Shown here piece by piece: positions 15,799 to 25,668 of a DNA stretch of 46,660 nucleotides. Where the stretch lies: positions 1 to 46,660 of IMG/VR virus record IMGVR_UViG_3300032893_003193; one strand, 5' to 3'. The translations under genes and the position numbers were made by a program. This stretch comes from a virus. The first letter of the stretch is position 1, and every line of letters starts with the position of its first letter. The notes beneath the pieces were generated by a model. That model made no database searches, had not been told where the DNA came from, and saw nothing but the letters and a program-made list of their open reading frames with translations.

Positions 15799-17805
15799 AT
15801 GCCTAAACAACAGTCCTCAGGAATATACGGCGGAGACCAACAGCAATCTCAGCAACAGGAACCCAATAGTGTTGTTATTGATCTATCATCTCTGGGTGGT
15901 CTGGAAAATGGTTACTACGGAGATTCGGACCAAACGTCAACACTTCCATACCGTAAAATAAATCAAAACGATACCACTCTTGCAGAGGGATATTTTAACC
16001 CCTGGATGCGCCAAGGATACCTTTCTCCTGCTGTAGCAACAACGCAGTCGTGCACATTCGATAACACCCCGGCAGGAGTTATGGGAAGCGGATTGGTTGA
16101 TTCTGTCAACAGTATTCTTTATGTAGCAGAACGCGGTCCGTACCTATTCTCTGCGTCGTCGTTGGATTCACTAAGTTTCACACTCCAGGAGAATGTTACT
16201 GGTGCCACAATTAAAGACATGGAGAAGTATATTCTAGATGGTACAACAGCAATTTTCTATAGCTATTCTCGACCCAGTGATACTGTAACTTTTAATACCA
16301 CAGGACACGTGGTAGTCGGAACCAATGGTTATTACAACAACGGTACGGCAGTTACATTTAGTGTAACGGGTGGATCACTCCCAACTGGTGTATCTGCTAA
16401 TACTACATACTATATTGTTACCGCAAATGGGAGTGCTACATTTCAGATCTCAACATCGTTAGGTGGTTCAGCACTTATCTTCAGTAGTAACGGTTCTGGA
16501 ACAATTACCATGACTGGTGTGGCTGGTCTTGGTGGCGTTGGCGTATACTTCGGTGGTTCATACCACGATGGTTGGCTCAATGGCCAAACTGTAAATAGTG
16601 GTAATCTAGTCAACCCTGTTGTTCTTTCAAACAACGAGAACTTCATGCGTCAAGGAAACGATGGATACATGTATATCTTCGATGGGAACGTTGTACATCG
16701 TTTAGATGGAACCGTGCTCGGTGGTCTTGCTGGAACCCTAACTCAACAGGTTTACTCCGTACTACCAAACTGGATAATTACTGATGCTGCTGTATACCGA
16801 CAGTTAATGTATATCGCTGCAAAAGATAACACTACGGCTGCTCCTACGGTAGCAACTACCCAATCAAACTATAACGCTAATTGCTTCGTTGCTGTATGGG
16901 ATATGACAGCAACAGCCACAGAAACTAGAGACATTATTGCAGTTCCAGGAATTCAATCAATTCAGAAGTTATACGTTTCCCCCACAGGTAAACTCCGTGC
17001 AATTGCAATCTCTGCAAGTGGTCTGACTAAGTTGATGGAATACGACGGAACAGAATTCAAGGTTCTCAAAACAATGGGACTTGGTGCTGCACCACAATAT
17101 CCCGACGCTCTCACCACCACAGATAAACTTGCTGTGTGGACTGGTACTGATGGGAACATTTATGGCCACGGACAAGTTCTTGACAATGGGGACGAGGTTC
17201 TTGCCAAGATAGGTAACTTCGCTTCTCAGGGCCCCCACCCCCAAGCAAACATTGCTTATGCAGGAGTGATGTTATATTCTGGTGCTACAGCATATTCTGG
17301 TACCGTAGGATATAGACAGGATAGACAGGGATTTACCTTTTCATACTTCGATGGGTCGAATCCTGTAAAGATTGTTCGCTGGTATCCTTTTGATAAGGGT
17401 TCAATTAACTCAGTAAACCAAAACGCACTTGCTGGGAATATCTATTCTGGAGTGCATTTCCTAGAATCTTCGGCGGCTAACTTCTATACAGGAACTAGGT
17501 TCATTGCACAGCTCTCTACGGTAGCGTTTATTAACGTTTTCTTCGCTGCTGGTACTAGTAGTGGATCATCCACGGCGGCCACAATTAGAGTTCTAATTAA
17601 CGGTAATTCTACCCCTTGGGGAAGTTTTACTGTTACCTATGACGACATTGCAAAGGGATATAAACGCCTTGAAATCAATCAACCATATGTCAATACAGTC
17701 CAGCTAAAGATCGAATACCCAACAGGAACGGTCTTATCTGATGCTTGGGACTTCCACCCATACGTTGCTATAGTTTACTACAGTCCTACTAATACAAGGG
17801 GATAG
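15799..17805 (+). CDS. Large beta-rich tail protein
   Basis: A 668-residue protein with a Gln-rich N-terminus and a long series of short beta segments with Gly, Asp and aromatic residues, as in beta-propeller or spike proteins. Around residues 175-250 is an inserted domain with SLPTGVSANTTYYIV and ATFQISTSLGG, a module found in many unrelated phage proteins. It may be a tail spike, nozzle or baseplate-like component. Its stop lies three bases before the -35 of a promoter identical in layout to the portal promoter. Confidence 0.6.
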   Translation: MPKQQSSGIYGGDQQQSQQQEPNSVVIDLSSLGGLENGYYGDSDQTSTLPYRKINQNDTTLAEGYFNPWMRQGYLSPAVATTQSCTFDNTPAGVMGSGLVDSVNSILYVAERGPYLFSASSLDSLSFTLQENVTGATIKDMEKYILDGTTAIFYSYSRPSDTVTFNTTGHVVVGTNGYYNNGTAVTFSVTGGSLPTGVSANTTYYIVTANGSATFQISTSLGGSALIFSSNGSGTITMTGVAGLGGVGVYFGGSYHDGWLNGQTVNSGNLVNPVVLSNNENFMRQGNDGYMYIFDGNVVHRLDGTVLGGLAGTLTQQVYSVLPNWIITDAAVYRQLMYIAAKDNTTAAPTVATTQSNYNANCFVAVWDMTATATETRDIIAVPGIQSIQKLYVSPTGKLRAIAISASGLTKLMEYDGTEFKVLKTMGLGAAPQYPDALTTTDKLAVWTGTDGNIYGHGQVLDNGDEVLAKIGNFASQGPHPQANIAYAGVMLYSGATAYSGTVGYRQDRQGFTFSYFDGSNPVKIVRWYPFDKGSINSVNQNALAGNIYSGVHFLESSAANFYTGTRFIAQLSTVAFINVFFAAGTSSGSSTAATIRVLINGNSTPWGSFTVTYDDIAKGYKRLEINQPYVNTVQLKIEYPTGTVLSDAWDFHPYVAIVYYSPTNTRG

Positions 17806-17808
17806 CAC

Positions 17809-17837
17809 TAGACAAATAAATAAATCCATGTTATAAT
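17809..17837 (+). promoter_or_regulatory. Sigma70 promoter for the tail-adaptor operon
   Basis: TAGACA at 17809-17814, a 17-base spacer and TATAAT at 17832-17837, with the next ATG 14 bases further on. It is a near copy of the promoter at 2869-2897, down to the CCAAAATA between -10 and ATG and the same 14-base distance to the start codon. Confidence 0.8.
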
Positions 17838-17851
17838 GGGCCAAAATACCC

Positions 17852-19105
17852 ATGTCCGTGCAAGTTAATGACATCCAAAACGATTTAAACCGCTATATTG
17901 GTGACTCTAGCACCAATCGTATTTCAGCCACGGACCGCCTGGAATACATCACAGACGCTACAATTTGGCTCCAGGAGAACCTGAAAAACGACCACCTGAT
18001 GAAGACATATAACCTGTCATACCTTGACACGGTGAACTACTATCTCGTTACCTCAGAACTCGCTGACCTTCTTGAAGGATCAGAACTCCGCCGTCAAACT
18101 GGCCTAAACTACACGGGGATGACCCACAAGTCTCCTCGTCAGCTTGCTATGGACATTTCCAATGGAATTGTTCTTGACGATGCGTGGGCAATTGAACGTG
18201 TCAATAGCAACGTATATCTTGTTATCAACGCTACCCCCCAATTCCAAGCGGTAGTAATTGATAATTTTGATAGTGGTGTTGGAAACTGGACCGCAGATAC
18301 GTCTACTTCTGACATGACTAACCTTGCAGAAAACAAAACAAACTTCGATCAAGGAAGTGCTAGTGCTTCGTTCGACATCTCAGTGGGTCAGTCTGCTAAC
18401 AACAGGGCGACCATGACCTCAACGAACAATTTCTCCTTGAACCTGACATCGAATCTAAACTTTGGAGTATTTCTCATCGACACCTATATCTCTGGTCAGG
18501 CTTCCAATGTTTCTTCGTACACCTTGTACTGGGGTACTGACGCAAGCAACTACTGGTCGCAAACTGTTACGACCGACATTAATGGAAACGCGTTCGGTAA
18601 TACCCAGTGGCAAACTCTTGCATTTGATTGGGTTGGAGCGACCCAGGTCGGCACACCTACTGTAACATCAATCCAATATTTCCGCATCGACATGAACTAC
18701 TCTGGCGGCATGACCAACCAGACAGCTTTCTACTACGACTTTTTCCGTGTTGCGAATCCCGAAACCCTTACTTTCCACTATGCAAGTTTCTATGTAGGAA
18801 CAAGTTCTGGTGGTTCAAATCTTTTGACGTTCTCGTCAACTACAGACATCCCTTTCTTCTCAGGTAAATACGACCAATATCGTAAAGCAGTAGCTCACAA
18901 GGCTGCTGAGTTTGCGTTTATGAATCTACGTCTACGTGAGGAAGCTGCACTAGAAGCCGCTGCTGCACAAGACGCTCTACGCCGTGCGTATCAAATCTAC
19001 CCAGTATCTATTACTAAGGAAGTTAAAACCTTCGCTGTTCAGGGTATTAACTTCGCACGTCGCCAAGTAGGACGTATTACTAAGTCAGATCAGTTCTCTA
19101 AATAA
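17852..19105 (+). CDS. Tail-adaptor-like protein with inserted beta domain
   Basis: A 417-residue protein. Residues 1-130 and 330-417 are helical and resemble podovirus head-tail adaptors: an N-terminal helix pair near IQNDLNRYIGD and a C-terminal helix bundle near RLREEAALEAAAAQDALRRA. Between them, at about 135-325, is a beta sandwich opening with NFDSGVGNWT, typical of carbohydrate-binding modules. So an adaptor seems to carry a sugar-binding insertion. It would join portal to tail. The start is set by the short distance from the promoter. Confidence 0.6.
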   Translation: MSVQVNDIQNDLNRYIGDSSTNRISATDRLEYITDATIWLQENLKNDHLMKTYNLSYLDTVNYYLVTSELADLLEGSELRRQTGLNYTGMTHKSPRQLAMDISNGIVLDDAWAIERVNSNVYLVINATPQFQAVVIDNFDSGVGNWTADTSTSDMTNLAENKTNFDQGSASASFDISVGQSANNRATMTSTNNFSLNLTSNLNFGVFLIDTYISGQASNVSSYTLYWGTDASNYWSQTVTTDINGNAFGNTQWQTLAFDWVGATQVGTPTVTSIQYFRIDMNYSGGMTNQTAFYYDFFRVANPETLTFHYASFYVGTSSGGSNLLTFSSTTDIPFFSGKYDQYRKAVAHKAAEFAFMNLRLREEAALEAAAAQDALRRAYQIYPVSITKEVKTFAVQGINFARRQVGRITKSDQFSK

Positions 19106-19108
19106 CGT

Positions 19109-20569
19109 ATGGCAACACCCGCCCAAGCGATCACATCTCAGTTGGTTAATGCCAACGCGAACCTCCAAGCACCTGGAACAATGGGTGGTGGACAGCCTGT
19201 ACTTGGTGGGGGTGGAAATATTGGTACCCCTGGGAGTGCTGGTGGAATTAATTCAAACCAACAGAGTTTGAATGAATTTATCCAGAACTTCCAAACACAA
19301 CTCAGTCAAGCACAACAGGGCATAACCTCATCTGTTGATGTAGGAAACCAGCAAATCCAAACAGCAATCCAGGGGCTCCAGTCGCAACAGCAATCATTTG
19401 ATACGAAACAAATGGCTGGACTCCAAGGAGCAATCCAGGGTCAAGCTAATAAGTTTGGTACGACCTTGTTCAACACCAAGGCTGGGCCTGGTGGATTATC
19501 CACAAACTCTGTACTCCTACAGAACCTCCAACAAGACAATGCTGATACGATTAAACAACTTGAGGCGTCTGCTTCCGCTGCAATGGCTAATGGTGACGTT
19601 CAGTTTGCAACACAAATTTCAAACCTCCAAGCAAAGCAATACGAAATGGCTCTCAATGCTAAAGAGAGTATTTACCAGAACCTTATCAACGAGGGTTCAG
19701 CAGTAGCCAGCTTATCACAAGCACAAACGGCACAGGCACAACAGCAGGAACAGCAGATGAATGATATGGCAACCCTCGCTACTAAGTACGGAGTTGCTAT
19801 CCAACCGGGGTGGACTATGACTGATGTCATTAAAGCTGTAACACCGAAAGCATCCATGGAGGAAACACTTCACCTTGGTGAGATGCGTGCTTCTATCAAC
19901 GCATCGAATGCCCAGGCAGCACTAGCAACAGCACAGGCTTCGGTTATCTCCCCAATGTCCCAAGACCAGATTGATTCGCTGATTACGTGGTATACCGACC
20001 AACCTCCGGGTTCCCAAATGCAACAGCAAGCGGGGCAACAAATTGGCCAGATCCTTGCCAATAACCCCAAGAACGCAACCCTATATGCTCAGGCGTACAA
20101 TGAGTGGGCGGCCGGACACACGTTTGATGTAGGACCAAATAGCGCGGATACGGGCACCCTATCAACGTGGGTTGGTATTGCAAAGTCCAACGGTATGGAT
20201 GCGAACTCAGCCATTTCAGCTTACGTAATTAATAACCCTGGTGTAAAGAATAAAACTGACGTAGCTAACTACTTCTACGCTGCATACGGTGTGCAGCCAG
20301 CAGTTAACCCATTCACTACGGCAATTGGTGCTCTTGGATCACGATTCTCTGTTGGTATCATGCCTGGACAGATGACAACCTCTGGTGGAAAGTCTGTACT
20401 AACTCCTTCTGGTAAGGCAACAGCAGAAATGGGTGCTGCTCAATTCAACCGTAACAATCCTCAGACAGCAAACATGCCGGGCGCGAACTACTACGTGAAC
20501 CTTGTCACTGGTAATACGACAACTTCTTACAACGACTTCCTCAAGCAGCAAGGTCTGCCGACTCAATAA
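19109..20569 (+). CDS. Gln-rich internal virion protein (putative)
   Basis: A 486-residue protein rich in Gln, Ala, Asn and Ser. A flexible Gly-rich start (20-50) is followed by long helices (about 50-275) with almost no aromatic residues, then a compact C-terminal part. Directly upstream of the 1504-residue protein, it has the character of podovirus ejection proteins that form a channel across the envelope. This is an inference from composition and order. Confidence 0.5.
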   Translation: MATPAQAITSQLVNANANLQAPGTMGGGQPVLGGGGNIGTPGSAGGINSNQQSLNEFIQNFQTQLSQAQQGITSSVDVGNQQIQTAIQGLQSQQQSFDTKQMAGLQGAIQGQANKFGTTLFNTKAGPGGLSTNSVLLQNLQQDNADTIKQLEASASAAMANGDVQFATQISNLQAKQYEMALNAKESIYQNLINEGSAVASLSQAQTAQAQQQEQQMNDMATLATKYGVAIQPGWTMTDVIKAVTPKASMEETLHLGEMRASINASNAQAALATAQASVISPMSQDQIDSLITWYTDQPPGSQMQQQAGQQIGQILANNPKNATLYAQAYNEWAAGHTFDVGPNSADTGTLSTWVGIAKSNGMDANSAISAYVINNPGVKNKTDVANYFYAAYGVQPAVNPFTTAIGALGSRFSVGIMPGQMTTSGGKSVLTPSGKATAEMGAAQFNRNNPQTANMPGANYYVNLVTGNTTTSYNDFLKQQGLPTQ

Positions 20570-20572
20570 ACT

Positions 20573-23500
20573 ATGCCAGGTGATGTCCCAGATGTAGGTG
20601 ATCTGGGTGGGGTCTATTCAGATCCATACACCCAGCAACTTCTCGACCTCGCACAACAGCAGGGTGGAGCTGTTGCAGAAACCGCAGGAAATCTCGTTCA
20701 TCCTAACGGGAGTTTTCTGTCTATGGCAAAAGATAAACTTGGGAACGCGTTCCATGGTTTGCTAGACGTTCTCGCTACACCCTCTGAAACTATCGCAGCA
20801 GGAATGTCCCAGTTCACACAACACCCACACTCGTTATCTGATGCGTATACTAACCACATTGCTCCGTCTGAGGTTCTCTTTGGTAAAGACGCGGCTGCTT
20901 CTACTGCTGGAAAAGTCGGAGAGTTTGGTATCCGATTCCTTGCTGATACTCTTCTCGACCCACTTACCTATGCAACTATGGGTGAGTACAGTGGACTCAT
21001 GGGCCTATCCAAGCTCTCATCTATTCCAATTAAAGAGTCCACAGCCGCCGAGTTGGGTATTAAAGACCTGTACCAAACCTCTGCGGGTAAGGAGGCTATT
21101 AGGCACAGAACTCTATCGGCTGAGGGTCAGAGCCGTCTGCAAGCTATTTCCCGAAAGATCGAAGACACTGTAAGGCAAGACACCCTAGAGCGTGGTGGTT
21201 GGAATGTTGGTTCTGGCAAGGGTGCAGGATTTGAGGTTGGTGGAAAGATCACAGACCCGTTCTTGGAACGATTCCAATCAGCAGACAACATCCGCGCACG
21301 AGTAACAAAAACCCTTCAACCACTAATAGGAAAGACGGTTCAAGAAATGCTTGAAACGTTTCCTTCTCTCGAAGGAGCTTCGAGTATTGCTGGCAACGCA
21401 CTAATCAAAATGGTAAAGGATGGTGCTCTAGCAGCGAAGCCGGTGGAGCAAATGACGGCTGCTGAACGTGACGCATGGACTCATGCTGTGAACGTGTCCA
21501 CTAAGAACGCAATGGATGACCAAGCAGCACGTCTAGTGCGCCACACAATACAAGCACGCCGAAGTGATATTGATGCCGCTGCAAAAGAAACCCTTAGTCG
21601 AATTCTTGAGAAGAGTTCTCTACGTGGTCATGAGGTGGTTGATAAGTTCGGGAAACCAATCAAGGATCAATTTGGTAACAAGATGATCCGCAACATGACA
21701 CAATCCATTATTGATAAGGGTGGATTCAAGATGTTCGGGCAGAGTATTGTGAGTGGTGTTCGCATGAGACAGATTATGAATCTCGTGCGTCCCGCAGAAG
21801 ACTCGGCAACACGTTTCAGTCCTAAGGCTGCACAATTTCTCCATGACCTTAGTACGTATCGCAATTACCTCAACTCTTTATTCTCCACCAACTGGACATC
21901 CGAAGGACGCATACCCGATACCATGCTACAGATAGCACGGCAAGCCAAATTCAAGAGTGAATCAGAACTCAGTGAGTTCATCAATCACATGGAACGTATT
22001 GGTAAAAAGATGGCTATCCCCCGAGAAGAAATGCAAACAGCCTTTGCTGCTGCTGTAATGGGCAAGGCACCGGCAGAAGGCGGTGAAGGACGACTTTCAG
22101 CTCTCTATGCTTTGATGCACTCAAAGACGGGGAACCAGGTAATGAAAGATATTGCAAACGGCGTGTATGGAGATGGGACAAAGCCCGAAGACGTAAGACG
22201 CATGTGGGCTGCTGCTAAGTTCGTTAAAGATCAACTCCATCAGAACCTTGTCATGACACGAGATGCTGGTATGGATATTTATGAACAGAAGAACTATCTT
22301 CCTTTGCTTGGTAATGAACCGAAACAAATCGCATCTCCATATCTTCGTACCAAGTCAACGCAAGCGGTTAATGCAACCAAAGGACAGTTAAATAAGTGGG
22401 TGAACGTTGATGATCCTGCCAGGGTCTTGTTTGGTACACAAGAGGCTGCCAAAGATTCAGAGGGAAATGTTCACTTCCTCAAGCAGTACAACAAGGCAGA
22501 GGAACGAAGTCGTATCAACGATAAGATTGATAAGGAGGTGATGCGTAGTAATACTCGTGTTGCCGATCTAAAGTCTGAGATTGAAGAACTCTGGAATAAG
22601 GTAAACGACCGATTCAAGAAGTCTGTTCTTGCTCCGTCGGAGTCCCTCATGCGTGAAGCGGCCGGGGAAGACAAGTTCAACTACCAAGCCTTACAGAAAG
22701 CCCTAGAGGACACGATTCCTTCTGTGGACCGTGAACGACTACTTGCTGACTTTGGTAAAAAGGCTGGTGAGGAAGCTGGTGCAGTAGTATCAGAAAACAA
22801 ACTCAAGGCTGAGGACATTACTAAGCTCAGATCTGACCTTGCAACCGGGGACCAAGATCTCGATAACATCGTACAACAGATGCTCTCTAAGGCGTCTGAG
22901 ATGGTGGTGAGCACTGGGGCTGCAAAGAAAGTTACTAAAGCTGCTACAACTGAAACAGAAGCCAACTACCAAAAGGCTCTCAAAGAAATGCAGAAATTAG
23001 TTAAACAAAACGGTATTGATGCAAAGACGAAGTTCATTGCAGAAGCACTTGGTAAAGACGACTCATTTAAAAAGGTTATCGCAAACCTTGCTGATGAGTG
23101 GCACCAGAACCCAGAAGGAGTCCAAGGATTCTTGAAAGGTATATCTGGACGTAGCCAGGAAATCGAACGTACACTTTCTGATCTCTCTGAAACTAAACAC
23201 TCACTCGAACAGGAACTAAACCAGAAAGGATTGGTTAAGGTTGCTGACCGATGGTTCTATAAAGATAGTGCTGGAGAAGTCTACCAGCGTCAACGTGCCA
23301 CAGCAGCAGAGATCAACAAGAACTACTTCGACGGTAAAGAAATGTTCTCGGAGGAACCCTTCGAGCCGTTTTTCCATTCCACAGAAAACGTATTGCGAAC
23401 CGTGAACACAAAATATCTCCTCAAAAATATTGCGGAGAAGTTTGGTGTTCCCGAATCACAAGCACCATCTAACTATATGAAGGTGAGTATTGCGAGCATG

Positions 23501-25087
23501 TCCCACAAGGAGGGAGACTTACCGGACATGCTATCTAAATCAGGTGGTGCAAAGGAGGTGGAGAGTCTCATGTACCACCCGTCTGTTGCAAAGAATATTG
23601 TTGACATTATGCGTGTCATGGATAAAGACCCCGCAGAACAAACCCTGCTGGGGATGATTGACCGCCTTACCAACGTGTTCAAGGTTTCAGTTACCGCACC
23701 ATTCCCGGCCTTCCATGGACGTAACGCCATGTCTAACGTGTGGCAGTCAATGATGGACATTGGTGTAAAGGCATTGAGTCCTGCAAAGCACATGATGGCT
23801 ATACAACTCCAAAAGCACAGTAAACAATTAGAAAACCTCATGCTCGATCTCAACGAGAATCCTACACCTGAAAAGCTGGCAAAATACTTTGAGCTTTCTG
23901 ATAAGGTGATCCTGAAAGACAAGGCAGGGCGTGAATGGACTGTTGGCGAACTTGATCGTGTGATCCGCGATAACGTGGTGGCCTACCACCCGTCTGTCCT
24001 TGGTATGATGGATGCTGGTATGACCCCGGGAGAACGCATGAAAGAACTCCACGACAACCTATTCTCCGAAGTAGATAAGTGGGGTAACGCAAAACGTAAA
24101 CTCAACCCGTTCAAGCAAACATTTATTCCGTATAAGGTGGGGCGTGACTTTGCTAACTATACTGAATCACAACCACGTATCTTGAACTTCCTTGCTAACC
24201 TAGAGAATACTGGTGACGTAGCTTTTGCAGCACACCAAACAAAACAATTCCTCTACGACCACTCAAACCTTACAGCATTTGAACGTAATGTTCTACGTCG
24301 TTTAATTCCTTTCTACGCCTACACAAGAAAGAATACCGAAGGAATGATTAAGGCTTTCATTGGTAAGCCTGGTCGTGTGGATTGGTTCCGCAACGCATAT
24401 GTTACCCTTGGTGATGCTCTCGCAGGAGGTAATCTCTCCAACGAGGAACGTGCACAACTTCCTGAGTGGATGCGTGATTCCCTTGACCTTGTGGTTAAGC
24501 GAAACGGCTCTAATGTTAAACTAGTAACCTCGATGGCTACTCCATTCGAGGCTCCTGTAGATGAAATCGGAAACCTGTTTGGTTCCCTCAACCCGATCTT
24601 CAAAGGACCCATTGAACAAATCACCGGCTTCTCGTTCTTTGAGGGTAAACCACTAAGCCAGGTCACTAACGCAGCGGCCTTTAAAGACGCTCCAGAGGCC
24701 GTAAAACACTTTATAGGCTTCACAGAGAGGCAATACACAGATAAGCAAGGTAACGTTCATACGTTGTACATTGCTCTGAATCCTCGCATGATGAACATCT
24801 TTAATAACCTTCCCCTTACTTCTAGAACCCTCTCACAGTTGGCCGTTCTCCAGAACCCAGACATCGACACACAGAACGAGGTGCTTGCTAACCTACTTGG
24901 AATTAAACCAACCACCATTAACTTAGAGGACGAAGAATATCAACGTCAGCGTGAACTTGATGAGGAAATTCAACAGATCCTTTCACAGGCTGGTGTGGGC
25001 TACACCAAGCAAGACTATACCCCTCCTATTGGTACGAAGCTACCGAAGCCAGAACCCAGACCCATAACCGATAAAACTGATATATAA
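20573..25087 (+). CDS. Giant internal virion / ejection protein
   Basis: A 1504-residue, largely helical protein, the largest here and the last of the virion block. It has several soluble helical sections, a coiled region at about 640-890 and a conserved-looking stretch from 1035 on (APFPAFHGRNAMSNVW, then RRLIPFYAYTRKNT) seen in very large podovirus virion proteins. No lytic, polymerase or ADP-ribosyl motif is evident to me. It is probably stored in the capsid and ejected with the DNA. It has no transmembrane stretches, unlike tape measures of long-tailed phages. A terminator follows its stop by five bases. Confidence 0.65.
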   Translation: MPGDVPDVGDLGGVYSDPYTQQLLDLAQQQGGAVAETAGNLVHPNGSFLSMAKDKLGNAFHGLLDVLATPSETIAAGMSQFTQHPHSLSDAYTNHIAPSEVLFGKDAAASTAGKVGEFGIRFLADTLLDPLTYATMGEYSGLMGLSKLSSIPIKESTAAELGIKDLYQTSAGKEAIRHRTLSAEGQSRLQAISRKIEDTVRQDTLERGGWNVGSGKGAGFEVGGKITDPFLERFQSADNIRARVTKTLQPLIGKTVQEMLETFPSLEGASSIAGNALIKMVKDGALAAKPVEQMTAAERDAWTHAVNVSTKNAMDDQAARLVRHTIQARRSDIDAAAKETLSRILEKSSLRGHEVVDKFGKPIKDQFGNKMIRNMTQSIIDKGGFKMFGQSIVSGVRMRQIMNLVRPAEDSATRFSPKAAQFLHDLSTYRNYLNSLFSTNWTSEGRIPDTMLQIARQAKFKSESELSEFINHMERIGKKMAIPREEMQTAFAAAVMGKAPAEGGEGRLSALYALMHSKTGNQVMKDIANGVYGDGTKPEDVRRMWAAAKFVKDQLHQNLVMTRDAGMDIYEQKNYLPLLGNEPKQIASPYLRTKSTQAVNATKGQLNKWVNVDDPARVLFGTQEAAKDSEGNVHFLKQYNKAEERSRINDKIDKEVMRSNTRVADLKSEIEELWNKVNDRFKKSVLAPSESLMREAAGEDKFNYQALQKALEDTIPSVDRERLLADFGKKAGEEAGAVVSENKLKAEDITKLRSDLATGDQDLDNIVQQMLSKASEMVVSTGAAKKVTKAATTETEANYQKALKEMQKLVKQNGIDAKTKFIAEALGKDDSFKKVIANLADEWHQNPEGVQGFLKGISGRSQEIERTLSDLSETKHSLEQELNQKGLVKVADRWFYKDSAGEVYQRQRATAAEINKNYFDGKEMFSEEPFEPFFHSTENVLRTVNTKYLLKNIAEKFGVPESQAPSNYMKVSIASMSHKEGDLPDMLSKSGGAKEVESLMYHPSVAKNIVDIMRVMDKDPAEQTLLGMIDRLTNVFKVSVTAPFPAFHGRNAMSNVWQSMMDIGVKALSPAKHMMAIQLQKHSKQLENLMLDLNENPTPEKLAKYFELSDKVILKDKAGREWTVGELDRVIRDNVVAYHPSVLGMMDAGMTPGERMKELHDNLFSEVDKWGNAKRKLNPFKQTFIPYKVGRDFANYTESQPRILNFLANLENTGDVAFAAHQTKQFLYDHSNLTAFERNVLRRLIPFYAYTRKNTEGMIKAFIGKPGRVDWFRNAYVTLGDALAGGNLSNEERAQLPEWMRDSLDLVVKRNGSNVKLVTSMATPFEAPVDEIGNLFGSLNPIFKGPIEQITGFSFFEGKPLSQVTNAAAFKDAPEAVKHFIGFTERQYTDKQGNVHTLYIALNPRMMNIFNNLPLTSRTLSQLAVLQNPDIDTQNEVLANLLGIKPTTINLEDEEYQRQRELDEEIQQILSQAGVGYTKQDYTPPIGTKLPKPEPRPITDKTDI

Positions 25088-25091
25088 GAAA

Positions 25092-25115
25092 AGGCCCCGG
25101 ATTGCTCCGGGGCTT
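25092..25115. terminator. Bidirectional intrinsic terminator
   Basis: A 10-pair GC-rich stem (AGGCCCCGGA / TCCGGGGCTT, one G-U) with a TTGC loop between the converging virion and chaperonin operons. Read leftward it is followed by TTTTCTT; read rightward by CTTATCATTT. Both operons probably end here. Confidence 0.85.
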
Positions 25116-25213
25116 ATCATTTGTCCACTGGAATGCACTATTTACGGTAAGTAACCCTGCCAGGCATTCGACCGTATGTGTGTTCTCAAATGATTCTTTT
25201 CATTATACCATAT
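25116..25213. other. Short convergent spacer
   Basis: No gene is seen in this 98-base gap. GAATGC and GCATTC form a weak inverted repeat near 25130-25168. Confidence 0.4.
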
Positions 25214-25504
25214 TTACTGATAGCCGACAACATCCTCTTCCTTAATGACAAAGTACGTCTTTCCTTCAAGGTTAAACTTTGTAGACGAGTGTTCGTTGAA
25301 CAGAACTACCATACCATTCCTCACGCTCATTTCCCCCCTCTTCCCGGATTCTAACATTCGCCCTGGTCCAACCTTGAGCACTCGTCCTTCTTGTGGTTTG
25401 TCGTCGGTTGTAACCCCCTTCACTACACGATCAACAATCTCTGGTTTGATACCAACCACAAGAATATTGTCATTAAGAATTTGCAGTTTGCTGACTTGCA
25501 ACAT
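25214..25504 (-). CDS. groES: GroES-like co-chaperonin
   Basis: A 96-residue Cpn10, normal length. DNILV near the start, EGRVLKVGPGRM in the core and GMVVLFNEHSSTKFNLEGKTYFVIKEEDVVGY at the end (not quoted in full) fit the GroES beta barrel. The mobile loop, about residues 22-36, is short and lacks a clear Ile-Val-Leu contact tripeptide, so docking to its partner may differ from bacterial GroES. It would cap the phage GroEL to fold virion proteins. Its start lies inside the end of the preceding gene (32-base overlap). Confidence 0.9.
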   Translation of the reverse strand: MLQVSKLQILNDNILVVGIKPEIVDRVVKGVTTDDKPQEGRVLKVGPGRMLESGKRGEMSVRNGMVVLFNEHSSTKFNLEGKTYFVIKEEDVVGYQ

Positions 25505-25667
25505 CGTCTTGAGGAGCCGACTCCTTCTTAGGGCTAGTAACTAGACGAACCGAGGGGATTGTAAATGGGTCCAAAAGCACGCCACGGCGGTTAAGAATCT
25601 CGTTAATTTCCTCTGTTGCGTCTTTAATGTTCTGCTGTTCAGGTGTCAATTCTGTATCTTTATCCAT
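25473..25667 (-). CDS. Hypothetical 64-residue protein between GroEL and GroES
   Basis: A small acidic protein with a helical N-terminal half and a Pro/Ser/Gln-rich tail. ATG 25667 lies one base after the GroEL stop. Its 3' end overlaps the groES start. The setting suggests a chaperonin accessory or client-linked protein, but no motif supports that. Confidence 0.55.
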   Translation of the reverse strand: MDKDTELTPEQQNIKDATEEINEILNRRGVLLDPFTIPSVRLVTSPKKESAPQDDVASQQTANS

Positions 25668-25668
25668 A

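Noticed and set aside
20573-25087. Tape measure protein
   Set aside because: Size would fit a long tail, but there are no transmembrane stretches, no tail tube or tail assembly genes, and the position at the end of the virion block fits a podovirus ejection protein.
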